Shown: positions 16,434 to 26,360, counted from the first letter of the stretch. The stretch is DNA of 64,000 nucleotides from Pseudoalteromonas galatheae (GCF_005886105.2 NZ_PNCO02000001.1:798501-862500); one strand, 5' to 3'. Made by a program: numbers and translations. The notes: generated by a model from the sequence alone, not told the origin.

Positions 16434-19400
16434 AACGCCCCTCATGAACCGCTTTCGCATAAGTGGCTAAATCAATAACGCGATTTCTTCTTGGTAAGTA
16501 TAACGCTAGCAGTCTGTTGTCACGCGTAAACATTAATCCCAGTTCACCATTTCTCTGTGTGCTGAAAACGCTTATGTCACATTTTCTTTCGAATTGGCAG
16601 AGTGCATGGAGCACCGGTAAATGTTGGGTGGTGGCATAACGCCTTGTGGCCACGTTAAGTGCGTCAATAAATTGCGGAGTGGCCTCGTGCCAATCATTTG
16701 GAGAAAGGGTAAGTAAGTCGATTACTTTGAGCTTAGGTGTGTGTGCAATAGCCAAAAGGCGCTGCAATAAGGCATCATTGGCAATAGCAAAGTGCGATTT
16801 AAAATCTGATGCCAACCACAGTGCCGCTAACTCACTTTTTGGCGCGAACAGCTGATATCCAGACTGTGGGGTGGTCCCGAGCTCTAAGCCTCTTGTCGCT
16901 TCTTGTCCTAATACGGTTTGAGTATTAACACCCAGATCTGCCAGCACCCTTTGTAGTTTAGCAATAGTGTCATTATGAATAGGGTTAGGCGTAGTGAATT
17001 GGTAAGCAAGCGCTGAAGGTCTGACACTTGCGGGCGCGCTATGACTGCGGATCTGTAAATTAAGTAAAGGGTTATCATAAAAGTAGCGCTGTGCACTTTG
17101 ATACACCACATTAAACAATGAGCGCACGTTATCGGCTGCCATTACGTTTGCGTCGATGCTGGTGTATGGATGAGCACCAGCGATTGCCAGCAACTTTGCA
17201 TGGGTTGCCGTAAACAGTTGGCCTGAAAATTCCAAAGTGTTGCTCTCAAAAAGCGGTCTTGGTACGGCTATTGTGAGAGATGGCTTAGCCAACAAGGCAA
17301 TAAAATAAATCCCTTGACCCAAATCATAGGCAGACTTGGTATCTAAAGGAGAAATCGCAACGAATTGCCCTTGGTTATTTTCAACTAAAGTTAATTGATA
17401 CTGTAATAGGTTTGCTACGCGATTTATTTGACTCAGCCTTACCTTAAGCGTTTCTGGCGCCGTGACTATCTCAAGGTTTTGAGTGATGGCAAATAGCGGC
17501 CTTAATACCTCATACTCCCACAATGCAGCACTGGAATCACTCAGTGCACTAAATGCGCCGCTGCCTTTGGCACTAATGTGACTTGAAAAAGCTTCAATCA
17601 GAGCCAGTATGCTCTCATCGCTTGTGCTTATCTTACCTATGTCTTTATTGATACGTTGTAGGCCATATGCGCTGAGTAACGAGGAATAGCTATCCGAGCT
17701 TAAGTACGCCTCTATCATCTGGCCATGGAACTGGATGTAAGGTAAATGTGCATTTTCTGCGAGACCAAAGTGTGCATCGCTGATGTTGAGCAAGGTAGCA
17801 AGTTCAGATTGTTGCACTGAGTTGGGCACACTGTTAAATATCCACATTTGCGCTTTTTCTTTCAAACTGTGTTGGTGCAACACCTGACTTACTTGACGAT
17901 TAACCTCTCTGAGCTGGACGACCTCTGGGATATCCATTGCCATGAAAAAGTCACGATAGAACTCACTTTGTTTGCCATTCTTATCGCCACTTTGGTTAGG
18001 CCGTGCATTACCAAATGCGATAGCTTGACTTTGCCAGTAGGAAAACAAAATGCCACCAGCCTCACTGGCTAGTCGTTCAGCGGTGGGATAAGGCACACTG
18101 ATTATATGTGCTTTTTGCGTTGCTAAGTTAATAATAAACAAGCCTCGTTTACTATCTTGTTGATTATCTTTAATCACTAAAAACTGTGTCGAGCGCTGTA
18201 AAGAAAAACCAGCTTGACGCAGTAAAGTGGCAGCCTCAGCATAGTTTGAATCAGTGTCTTGTTTAATCAGTCTGATAGCTTGTTTAAAGTAACTGCGTTG
18301 CTGTTCGGTTACATATTGGCTGACATTCACGTTGGTTGTACTTTGAGTATATAATTGGCTTTTGTAGTCACTTATCACTTGGCTGAGTGTTAAATCACTG
18401 GTTGTTTCGTCTATCGCTATTGTATTACTTTTCTCGAATAGGCTCGGAATAACCATAATCGCAAAGCCGATACAAATGGCGATAAAGCCACCGACAATTG
18501 AAGTTTGAAAGGTTGCTCGGATCACAAGACCAAGCGCATTTTTTTGATAAATTTTAAGGGCTAGTAAGGTCGATAGCATGTAGCCAAAAGCAAAGGTATC
18601 AGTCACTTTTAAGGCAGGGAAGTAACCGACGACGACGTAATTCAAAATAAGCTTGTAGACAAAGCCAATGTTAAAAAACAGTAACATGAGGCGCGCGCCT
18701 TCGATATTGGCGTGTTTTAAACGAGTAAAGTTTAAAACTAAATATCCAAAGACTAAAATAATCGCGGTTTCTACGAATGAGGTGAGCAGCTTTGTGGGCT
18801 GCATCAGTTGCAGTGCCAGCAGCGCTGGCAGCATAATACCATTAAATTCCCAGCCGTATTTTAAATTAGCTCTTGATGCAATAAAAGCGGTGATCACTAA
18901 GATAATGTAAGCTTTAGGGGCTGCAATGATGGAGGCTGCAACCGCTTCATACATGACGGCAAGATTAGCAATGCTAAAATTGGTGAATGTCATCAACCCG
19001 AAACGAATGATGACATAGGTCACAATTAACTGAATAGCAGTGACTTTTACGCCGTATTTAAAGCCGCCATTCCACATTACATTGGCTGTCAAGGCGATGA
19101 TAATAAGCCCGAGACTATAAAGCTGTGCTGCGTAATCAAACGTGATGTCCCATTGTGTGAGGTGCGCAGCGACTACTGGCCAAAACAACACATCCATGGT
19201 AACTCGAACAATAATACTTAACAAAACGATGGCAAAAAAGCGGTCACGACCGAACATTTCAGCATAACCCAGTCGCTCAACAAGTGTTTTGGCAAAGAAC
19301 CGCATCAAGCCGTAAACGACAATAGCCTCAACAATGATCACCCAGGCGGATGTTGGACTTACAATGAACAATGGAACTAGATAACCTGGGACCACCAAAC

Positions 19401-19524
19401 CGGTTAGCGGGAAGCCAAACCTAAGATTGAAGAATGCAACAACCGCGATGCCTATCCAAACACAAGTAATAACGGACTGCCCAAGTCCGCCTGCGCTCGG
19501 AAATAGCATCAATGTCCAGTCCAT
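16420..19524 (-). CDS. CapC/PgsC-like membrane protein, duplicated domain plus large C-terminal extension
   Basis: Residues 1-365 contain about ten membrane segments. GFPLTGLVVPGYL at 37-49 matches the signature of CapC/PgsC, the membrane subunit that works with the CapB ligase. A second related block, GWEFNGIMLPALLAL, at 224-238 suggests two tandem CapC domains, where Bacillus PgsC has only about 150 residues. Residues ~365-1034 are soluble, probably periplasmic, and unlike any family I know. The start ATG follows directly on the stop codon of the upstream gene. The duplicated CapC region supports polyglutamate synthesis or transport at the inner membrane; the tail may contact the periplasmic and outer-membrane partners encoded downstream. 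Confidence 0.8.
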   Translation of the reverse strand: MDWTLMLFPSAGGLGQSVITCVWIGIAVVAFFNLRFGFPLTGLVVPGYLVPLFIVSPTSAWVIIVEAIVVYGLMRFFAKTLVERLGYAEMFGRDRFFAIVLLSIIVRVTMDVLFWPVVAAHLTQWDITFDYAAQLYSLGLIIIALTANVMWNGGFKYGVKVTAIQLIVTYVIIRFGLMTFTNFSIANLAVMYEAVAASIIAAPKAYIILVITAFIASRANLKYGWEFNGIMLPALLALQLMQPTKLLTSFVETAIILVFGYLVLNFTRLKHANIEGARLMLLFFNIGFVYKLILNYVVVGYFPALKVTDTFAFGYMLSTLLALKIYQKNALGLVIRATFQTSIVGGFIAICIGFAIMVIPSLFEKSNTIAIDETTSDLTLSQVISDYKSQLYTQSTTNVNVSQYVTEQQRSYFKQAIRLIKQDTDSNYAEAATLLRQAGFSLQRSTQFLVIKDNQQDSKRGLFIINLATQKAHIISVPYPTAERLASEAGGILFSYWQSQAIAFGNARPNQSGDKNGKQSEFYRDFFMAMDIPEVVQLREVNRQVSQVLHQHSLKEKAQMWIFNSVPNSVQQSELATLLNISDAHFGLAENAHLPYIQFHGQMIEAYLSSDSYSSLLSAYGLQRINKDIGKISTSDESILALIEAFSSHISAKGSGAFSALSDSSAALWEYEVLRPLFAITQNLEIVTAPETLKVRLSQINRVANLLQYQLTLVENNQGQFVAISPLDTKSAYDLGQGIYFIALLAKPSLTIAVPRPLFESNTLEFSGQLFTATHAKLLAIAGAHPYTSIDANVMAADNVRSLFNVVYQSAQRYFYDNPLLNLQIRSHSAPASVRPSALAYQFTTPNPIHNDTIAKLQRVLADLGVNTQTVLGQEATRGLELGTTPQSGYQLFAPKSELAALWLASDFKSHFAIANDALLQRLLAIAHTPKLKVIDLLTLSPNDWHEATPQFIDALNVATRRYATTQHLPVLHALCQFERKCDISVFSTQRNGELGLMFTRDNRLLALYLPRRNRVIDLATYAKAVHEGRYVLD

Positions 19525-21498
19525 CTATTTGACATCCCACTCTTCAGGCAAAATCTGCTCATTAACTGCAAGCTGCTCTGACAAGTGTGTTAAAAAGGCT
19601 TCTTTATCATCTAGTTGAGATAATTGCTCTCCAAGGTCGATGAACTCAAACAACACCCCGCTGGTTTCAAAAGGTGTGCTGGTATTAAGGCTCGTTGATT
19701 GTTTAAGTAAGGCGCGAATGCTTAGTAAATAAGTGCGATTGTCCAAATAGACGGGCAACACGATTTTACCACGTTTGAGTGTTAAATAGCGTAGCTTTCC
19801 TTTGGCTTGTTCACTATCCATCTCGGTACAGCGGCAAAGCAAGTCTAAAGCAGACATGTCAAAAATAGACAGACTATGCTCCCTAGCAAAGCGCTCAAGC
19901 GATTCATTTACCTGCACAATTTGGCCAAACAAGTTATATAAGATGCTGGCACTATGGAGCTGATTAAAAACATGCTCCAGTGAGGTGAGTTTTTGATCCA
20001 TTTCATTAATTGCATTTTTGACTTTATGGCTTAATGGCTCTTTCAGAGAAAAGGTTAGTGCTCGAGTTAGTGTGCTCTTGAGGTTTTTCTGCTCAGCAGA
20101 AAACACTTTATAGTGAAATAACAACTCACCAATTTGGTGCGCAAAGAGATTCACATTTTTGATAAACGCTTGCTCGTCAAAGTTATCTTGTGGAGTGACA
20201 GTTAGCGCCCAAAAGCCTCGAACATCTCCCGCATACATTAAAGGCGCGATATACTGCTGCTCATCTTCCGCTAGATGTTGGAAGAAAGGGCGGGTAATTT
20301 TGATGGCGCCAAACGCTTTGATTGCATCTGAATAAGGTACTCGCTCGTAGTCTCGTCGCATCTCTAAGATATCACTGAGCTGACAGTGTATTGCACGTAT
20401 TTCAGTTACTCTGTGGTCACCCTCTAAGCGGGTGAGAAAGATACTTCTTTTCAAGTTGAGCTGTTGATTAACCAGTTGGATTATCGCATCCCAAGGCTCG
20501 TTTTGCTCTAGGAAGTGACGCGGAAGATATCGACCTAACATACGTTGCTGGATTAGTGCTATCAGTGATTTTAGATTTTCTTCTTCTGACCATTTCAATG
20601 AGATAAATACCCAAAGTAGCGTCAGCCATATCAAAGACAACAACTCCCCAAGCGGCAATAACACTGAATACCAATGATGCGCAGCGAGGCCACAAACTAC
20701 AAGTAAAATACTGGCCAAGGAAGCGATGACCAAGTTTGTCTTAGTTGCATTCCTTTGGTACCACACCAAGAACAATATTGATGCAAGTAACATAAGTGCA
20801 GTTATCATCGCTTTATGCAAAGGTTGGATAAAGCTGTCTGATGCAAAGCTGTTGGCGATAAATGCTTGTAGGTAAACTGGCGGAAGTTCTTGCGCACCGA
20901 AATAAGCGCCGCTATCCAAGGATGAAAATTTTGAATGCTGGGCAACTAAGATCACTTTTTCACTGAGTTGTGCTGTGAATAGATCCTCATCCAGTACTCT
21001 CTGTGCACTGAATTTTGGTAATGAATAATAAGGTAGTGAATAGTCTATTATTTTGTTGAGGTATTCACCATGCTGAGGAAAGATCTTATCCCATAGTATT
21101 TCACACGAGCTCGCCGGTGGTGTGAGACTGATTGCGCTGCCATACCAGTTTTCTGTGTCCAACAGACAGACTGATGACGTATTAAAAGGATAATATACAG
21201 GAACACGGCTTTGTTGCGGTGAAAGCGCTGTATTAGAAAAGAACACAACGGCTTTTGGCTTATAGCTAGAAAGTGCTTTTACCAATTGTTGATGTTGCTG
21301 TTGTAAGTTCTCTGCTTCAACCACAACGACCTCAGTTGCTTGAGTGGCATTGAGCTTAGAAAACCATTGCAAGCCAATTAGGTTAACCTGCTTATACAAA
21401 CCAGATACTGAAACGAGCAATAAAATAGCGAATAAGCTCATAAATAGCCAAAACTCACGTTGGCGCTTTATAAAGTTTAATTGACTAAAAACCGACAT
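19525..21498 (-). CDS. CHASE2-type membrane sensor-like protein without kinase domain
   Basis: The 657 residues start with one membrane helix (about 15-36). A periplasmic region of about 40-225 resembles CHASE2 (VVVVEAENLQQ, AVVFFSN, KVILVAQHS...YFGAQELPPVYLQAFI). Three closely spaced membrane helices follow (229-247, 255-275, 279-300), as is usual after CHASE2. The cytoplasmic part looks GAF/PAS-like but has no histidine-kinase H-box or ATPase motifs, no GGDEF or EAL and no cyclase motifs. It therefore looks like a sensor that signals by protein contact rather than as an enzyme. It is second in the capsule operon, 15 bases after capA, and may sense envelope state for the synthase. Confidence 0.6.
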   Translation of the reverse strand: MSVFSQLNFIKRQREFWLFMSLFAILLLVSVSGLYKQVNLIGLQWFSKLNATQATEVVVVEAENLQQQHQQLVKALSSYKPKAVVFFSNTALSPQQSRVPVYYPFNTSSVCLLDTENWYGSAISLTPPASSCEILWDKIFPQHGEYLNKIIDYSLPYYSLPKFSAQRVLDEDLFTAQLSEKVILVAQHSKFSSLDSGAYFGAQELPPVYLQAFIANSFASDSFIQPLHKAMITALMLLASILFLVWYQRNATKTNLVIASLASILLVVCGLAAHHWYSVLLPLGELLSLIWLTLLWVFISLKWSEEENLKSLIALIQQRMLGRYLPRHFLEQNEPWDAIIQLVNQQLNLKRSIFLTRLEGDHRVTEIRAIHCQLSDILEMRRDYERVPYSDAIKAFGAIKITRPFFQHLAEDEQQYIAPLMYAGDVRGFWALTVTPQDNFDEQAFIKNVNLFAHQIGELLFHYKVFSAEQKNLKSTLTRALTFSLKEPLSHKVKNAINEMDQKLTSLEHVFNQLHSASILYNLFGQIVQVNESLERFAREHSLSIFDMSALDLLCRCTEMDSEQAKGKLRYLTLKRGKIVLPVYLDNRTYLLSIRALLKQSTSLNTSTPFETSGVLFEFIDLGEQLSQLDDKEAFLTHLSEQLAVNEQILPEEWDVK

Positions 21499-21513
21499 GC
21501 TTTATTTATTCTC

Positions 21514-23718
21514 TTATTGTTGGCTAAAAGTGAGAGTCAGCTCAGTCGTCTTCGCTACTTTTATTTTAATAAATTCTAGGCCATGAATTTGTGCGCTTTG
21601 CCACTGACCATTTTGAAGCTCTAGTGGGCGCTGCCACGAGATCATCGCAATATCATCTAAGAATAAGGCACTTTCACCGCTACTTGGTGGTGCCATGGAT
21701 AGGCCAAACTGCACTCCACGAGCAGGCAGTCCTTCATCGCCAAGCACAATGGAATCGTCAGGTAAGGTAATATCTTGTCTAAACGTTTGCCAGTCATAGC
21801 TGCCAGCTGTTTTTAACAGTGGCGTTGACTCGGAAAAGATAAGGCTATCTTCTGAAGTTAAGATGCGGATATCGGCCTTGAATTCACCTGCATTGTCTCC
21901 TTTAGCATAACCAAAAAGTGACAGCTCATGGTAAGCCTTTGCCGTGCTCGGCGCTGGTGTTATTGGCATGGTGCGAATAGTATGCTTGAATGGCACACGC
22001 GTTGGCGTTTCATTAAATTGTGTTCGCTGTAAGCAGAGCCCTTGTGAACCTCGATATTTGCCGACTAAACAGGGCGCGATATCGTCAGCCTCAATCAACC
22101 AACGAGAGACTTCTCCTTTTTCGTCATCGCTGTCCCAGTCCTCAAAATCGCCAAAGAACAATAAGTCGCGACCAAGCACAAGCTCTGCTTGAGCATTACT
22201 AGAAGTGAGTTTGCTAAGAAACTCAGCACTGTTTGAATATTGGCGTAAATCAACAATGTGCTCACCGGCTTCCAAGGTAATGACTTTTTGCTCGATTTCT
22301 TTTGCTTGAATAGGTTTATCAAAGGTGACTTCTGCAAATCCAGAGCGCAATGAGATACCAATTTCGGGTGAAGAAAATTCAGCGATGCGTTTTAGTAGGG
22401 CATTGGCAAGATCGCCACTTACAAACTTAGGAACATAGTCTTCTAGATAAACGGGATAGGCTTTTAATGCACTGATTTTAGGAGTGCCTGCGGTTTCTAA
22501 TTCGACAACAGTGATCAGTCCTAAAAAGGTCTCAAGACGATTTTGCTCAAACACAAAGTTGCCCAGCCCAAGTATGGTTGGTACGCCATTGTATAGTCCA
22601 AACCCTTGTGCAACGTGAGGATGATGCGCGATCATTAAGCTAGCGCCATTGTTGGAGAGTAAATCAAAGCGGTTTGAAATATACGCTGTTGGCGCGTAAG
22701 CATACTCATCACCACCATGTAGTTGAGCTACAACAAAGCGGCCGTTGTTACTGGCCTGAACCACCGTTTCTCTAATGCCGCTGGTGTCAGTCAGATCGGC
22801 AGCGCCCCCTTTAGCGTCTGATGCCACGTATGTAACAGTATGTTGGTCGCCAGTTATAGAAGTCGCCGAGACAAAATCTATGGTTGCTTCACCAAGGCTT
22901 AAACTATAAGGCTTGAATGCCTCGGTCGCATTTATGCCAGCGCCACTGTGTTTAAACCCTGCTTGTTCAACATACTTCAAGGTATCGTTAAGTCCTGGAG
23001 CTCGATAGTCATAGACATGGTTATTGCCAAGAGCTACGTAGTCAATACCCAAATCGTTGAGGGCAATTAATGATTCCGGCAAACTAAAAAATGCGAACTC
23101 TTTACTTGGGTGGACCGTGGTTGGGTTTTTTAAGATTGGAGATTCCAAGTTAACCGAAGCAAAATCAACATTTTTAAATAAAGGATGCATAAACTTTACT
23201 AGCGCTTGGGCATCAGGACCTGCGCTTTGAGGTTGGATCAGTCCGTCAGGTGTGCTTGGCAATGAATTTCCCATCGTAATTAAATTTGGGTTGAAATAAC
23301 GACGCCCAAACATGGTATCACCAGCAAAAAGTATGGTTTTTAGGGTGCTCGATTTGGCTTTTAGTTCAAGCGAGAGTTGGTGTTCGTTATTATTTTGATT
23401 CGCTAACGTAAATACCAAAGGCAAGTAATCTGGGTGAGATACTTCTGCAACATAAGTACCATAAGCTAAAGTCGATAAGTCAAACATGCCATCGCTATTT
23501 GAGGTAAACGATTGACCATTTATAGTGAGATTAGCGCCGGCGATGGGCGCTGTGTTTGCATTTTTCAACAATACACTTAAATTGGGTGTCTCTTTATCTC
23601 TATCTTGCTGGCTTTTATCTTCATCTTTATCAGTTTGAGAAGGCCCTGTTTCATTTGGATCTTCTACAGAACAGGCTGTGAGTGCAATTAGTAGTACCAA
23701 GCTTAGTATTTTTTTCAT
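21514..23718 (-). CDS. CapA/PgsA-like lipoprotein of poly-gamma-glutamate synthesis
   Basis: First gene of the operon. Residues 1-16 end in a lipobox (LTAC), so it should be a lipoprotein. Residues ~46-122 look like a carboxypeptidase-regulatory beta-sandwich. Residues ~128-400 are the PGA_cap metallophosphatase-like domain, with GDTMFGR (133-139), NLESP (190-194), GNNHVYDYR (231-239), HGGDEY (334-339), AHHPHVAQGF (364-373) and LGNFVFEQ (385-392). CapA/PgsA takes part in polyglutamate transport or anchoring; its exact reaction is unsettled. A C-terminal beta-sandwich of about 200 residues recalls carbohydrate-binding modules and is not usual for CapA. The frame could begin at a TTG at 23727, but the ATG at 23718 has an AGG at good spacing and gives a proper signal peptide. 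Confidence 0.85.
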   Translation of the reverse strand: MKKILSLVLLIALTACSVEDPNETGPSQTDKDEDKSQQDRDKETPNLSVLLKNANTAPIAGANLTINGQSFTSNSDGMFDLSTLAYGTYVAEVSHPDYLPLVFTLANQNNNEHQLSLELKAKSSTLKTILFAGDTMFGRRYFNPNLITMGNSLPSTPDGLIQPQSAGPDAQALVKFMHPLFKNVDFASVNLESPILKNPTTVHPSKEFAFFSLPESLIALNDLGIDYVALGNNHVYDYRAPGLNDTLKYVEQAGFKHSGAGINATEAFKPYSLSLGEATIDFVSATSITGDQHTVTYVASDAKGGAADLTDTSGIRETVVQASNNGRFVVAQLHGGDEYAYAPTAYISNRFDLLSNNGASLMIAHHPHVAQGFGLYNGVPTILGLGNFVFEQNRLETFLGLITVVELETAGTPKISALKAYPVYLEDYVPKFVSGDLANALLKRIAEFSSPEIGISLRSGFAEVTFDKPIQAKEIEQKVITLEAGEHIVDLRQYSNSAEFLSKLTSSNAQAELVLGRDLLFFGDFEDWDSDDEKGEVSRWLIEADDIAPCLVGKYRGSQGLCLQRTQFNETPTRVPFKHTIRTMPITPAPSTAKAYHELSLFGYAKGDNAGEFKADIRILTSEDSLIFSESTPLLKTAGSYDWQTFRQDITLPDDSIVLGDEGLPARGVQFGLSMAPPSSGESALFLDDIAMISWQRPLELQNGQWQSAQIHGLEFIKIKVAKTTELTLTFSQQ

Positions 23719-23765
23719 AGTGGCCAACCTGCTTTCAAAAAAGATACATTATTTAATTCTTTAGT

Positions 23766-23795
23766 ATTATATCTATAAGTGTTTATGCGTTGCAA
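23766..23795 (-). promoter_or_regulatory. Predicted sigma-70 promoter of the capsule operon
   Basis: On the minus strand TTGCAA (23795-23790) and a perfect TATAAT (23771-23766) are 18 bases apart, about 48 bases upstream of the capA ATG. Nothing downstream in the operon offers room for another promoter. Confidence 0.6.
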
Positions 23796-24008
23796 TCTTT
23801 TGAAATAGAATATGATTTTCTAAATCAAAAACTTAATAAGCGCTGAAAGGTGTTTTAATAAGCAACTTTTTTCTGTTCACTATTAGTATAGGGTAAGAAT
23901 TTACGAAAGTAGACAAAATCCTGTTCAATATTCTTTACGTTTTTCTAGTCGGCCAGCTATTCTTAGAGTATGATCTCATCAATTGTTAAAACCCGCTTTG
24001 AGGAACAA

Positions 24009-25565
24009 ATGCGTCTAGAGATACATTGCGCTGACCGTATTGGTATTGCCCAAGAAATTCTCAATATCTTGGTGAGTTACCGTGTCGACTTAAAAGGTAT
24101 AGAAGTTGATTCAGTAAATTGTCGAATGTACGTGAGCTTTCCACCCATCGAATTTGAACAGTTCCAGAAAATTATGCCTGAGATCCGTTTAATTGATGGC
24201 GTTGAAGATGTTCGTACTACCGCGTTTTTACCATCAGAACGTGAGCATAATGAGTTGAATACTTTGCTCAGCGCTTTGCCTGATGGCGTAATTTCTATTG
24301 ATGCTAAAGGTTGGGTTCGTCACTGCAATGACGCAGCTTGTCGTGACCTAAACATGGTTGAGAAGGAAGTGATCGGTGCTAATATTAACAACCTTTTGAA
24401 AGGATTTAATTTTACCCGCTGGTTAGAAGGTAAAGAGGTATTAGGCCAAACGACTCGAGTAGAAGTGGGTGGGGAAGATTTTATTGCTGATATTTTGCCA
24501 ATTTCGGTACCTCAGGGGATCGAAGGTGACGTATTAGCAGGGGCGGTAATTAACATCAAGTCGCAGTCGCGATTAGGCCAACAAGTCAGTGCATTTCGTC
24601 GTTATGGTCAAGAAAGCTTTGCAACCATTCACAATCACAGCACAGCGATGCGCAGAGTCGTACGTGAAGCCAGAAAAATGGCACAGCTAGAAGCGCCAAT
24701 TCTGATCACAGGTGAAACTGGTACGGGTAAGGAGCTGCTGGCTAGAGCATGCCATTATGCTTCCAATCGTTCGCTAAAACCCTTTATCGCACTTTCTTGC
24801 GCCTCATTACCTGATGACGTTGCTGAATCCGAGCTTTTTGGTTACGCAGGATATGAAGAAAATGCAGCGCCAAAACGCGGTGTATTAGAACAGGCTGATG
24901 GTGGCACGGTATTTCTCGACGAAGTGGGTGAAATGTCGACACAGTTACAGACTAAGTTACTGCGTTTCTTACAAGATGGTACTTTCCGTAAAGTCGGTGA
25001 CGAAAATGAAGTTAAGGTCAATGTTCGCATCATAGCTGCAACGCAAAAAGATTTGCCTGCAATGGTGCAAGAAGGTGCATTCAGAGAAGACCTTTACTAT
25101 CGTATTAACGTACTAACACTTGAAATTGCGCCGCTCAGAGATAGGAAAGCAGATATCGGGCCTCTGGCTGAGCATTTTGTACAAAAATATGCCCAGCAAA
25201 ATGGCCATCCAGCGCCAACTCTTGCTAGAGAATGTATTGAGTTTTTAGAGAATTATCCGTGGCCTGGTAATGTGAGGCAGCTAGAAAACGCTATTTATCG
25301 TGCAGTTTCGTTGCTTGACGATAAAGAACTTCGTACCGAGCATCTAAACCTACCGACCTTTACGCATGACTTAGGTTATTTGGAGTCTGACTTTGAAGGG
25401 ACGTTAGACCAAGCCGTGAAGCGGTTTGAAGCAACTTTGTTGCGCAAACTTTACCCTGCTTATCCAAGTTCACGACAGCTGGCGAAACGTTTGGGATTGA
25501 GTCACACAGCCGTTGCCAACAAGCTGCGTGAGTATGGGATAAACAGAAAAACAGTCAAGGTATGA
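24009..25565 (+). CDS. tyrR: TyrR/PhhR-family aromatic amino acid regulator
   Basis: The product (518 residues from the ATG at 24009; E. coli TyrR has 513) follows TyrR closely. It has an N-terminal ACT domain (MRLEIHCADRIG...), a PAS domain (about 80-190), an AAA+ domain with Walker A GETGTGKE and Walker B GGTVFLDEVGEMS, and a C-terminal helix-turn-helix (SRQLAKRLGLSHTAVANKLREYG). The sigma-54 contact loop GAFTGA is absent, as in TyrR, which acts on sigma-70 promoters. It should bind TGTAAA-N6-TTTACA boxes in response to aromatic amino acids. The frame opens at 23970, but GAGGAA before 24009 and homology to the E. coli N-terminus fix the start. It is divergent from the capsule operon. Confidence 0.93.
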   Translation: MRLEIHCADRIGIAQEILNILVSYRVDLKGIEVDSVNCRMYVSFPPIEFEQFQKIMPEIRLIDGVEDVRTTAFLPSEREHNELNTLLSALPDGVISIDAKGWVRHCNDAACRDLNMVEKEVIGANINNLLKGFNFTRWLEGKEVLGQTTRVEVGGEDFIADILPISVPQGIEGDVLAGAVINIKSQSRLGQQVSAFRRYGQESFATIHNHSTAMRRVVREARKMAQLEAPILITGETGTGKELLARACHYASNRSLKPFIALSCASLPDDVAESELFGYAGYEENAAPKRGVLEQADGGTVFLDEVGEMSTQLQTKLLRFLQDGTFRKVGDENEVKVNVRIIAATQKDLPAMVQEGAFREDLYYRINVLTLEIAPLRDRKADIGPLAEHFVQKYAQQNGHPAPTLARECIEFLENYPWPGNVRQLENAIYRAVSLLDDKELRTEHLNLPTFTHDLGYLESDFEGTLDQAVKRFEATLLRKLYPAYPSSRQLAKRLGLSHTAVANKLREYGINRKTVKV

Positions 25566-25593
25566 TCTGAAGGCCATGCGGTGTGTGTGGCCC

Positions 25594-26088
25594 TTATGAT
25601 TTGGTTCCCATGTCTTTTGTCACGCCATCGACCTTAATATTCTTAATGCCATCTTCTTCAAAAGAGAGTGTGATACTAACGTTATCTCGCGCAAAGAAAT
25701 AATCTATCCCATTTACTGTCAAGACGTAATTACCCTTCACAGAGTCACTAAACTCTTTTTTCACAAGAGAGATGTGATGATCTGCAATTTGCCACTTAAA
25801 CTCAGAAATAAAACCTTGATTGAACTCTTGGATCCAAACGCGGGTATCGTCTTTACTTAGCGTGATGGCGACAGAGTATGACTCTGGTAATTCAGACATG
25901 TCATAGAGATTCGCACCTATGCGAAATTGTTCAGTCTGTTTGTTCCAAGCAAAACCAAACTCAAACGCTTTTTCTACACCAGTTGGGTAAGTTAATGTGC
26001 CTTCTCCTTTAAAGTCAAAGTCTGCGTAGCACACGCTGGAAAAGGCAAGTAACAAGGTAAAATAAGTAAAAAGGGAAAATTTTTTCAT
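25594..26088 (-). CDS. Small secreted protein of unknown function
   Basis: The product (164 residues from the ATG at 26088; a GTG at 26097 is also possible) has a clear signal peptide cleaved near CYA-DFDF. The mature part is beta-rich with repeated hydrophobic-polar alternation and no cysteines, like a small periplasmic beta-sandwich. I recognise no family. It is convergent with tyrR, 28 bases away; the gap holds a GGCC...GGCC hairpin that may end both transcripts. Confidence 0.65.
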   Translation of the reverse strand: MKKFSLFTYFTLLLAFSSVCYADFDFKGEGTLTYPTGVEKAFEFGFAWNKQTEQFRIGANLYDMSELPESYSVAITLSKDDTRVWIQEFNQGFISEFKWQIADHHISLVKKEFSDSVKGNYVLTVNGIDYFFARDNVSITLSFEEDGIKNIKVDGVTKDMGTKS

Positions 26089-26360
26089 CGACTTCACTTT
26101 AGCTATTATTAATTATAGACTTGGCCATGCCCAAGCCTAATTCGTTGTTTCTAAACTTATTTTGCAGGCTTCTCTCGCCATGATAGTAAGGCGCTCATTC
26201 TTCGAAGCTCAGGATATTAATCTAGTTTACCAAGAGCATTACCGCAACTAAGGGTCAAAGCAATGTATCGGTTATAGAAGTAAGCGTAGCAAAATAATCA
26301 CTTTAGAATATGAATTGCTATGCTAGAATCGAAAAATTATTAACTGGTAAGACCATTGTT

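Noticed and set aside
24009..25565. Sigma-54 activator reading of the AAA+ regulator
   Set aside because: The GAFTGA loop is absent and the ACT-PAS-AAA+-HTH match to TyrR is full length, so it should not act with sigma-54.
26187..26270. Short frames between the secreted protein and the thioesterase
   Set aside because: They encode 18-23 residues without ribosome binding sites and resemble nothing known to me.
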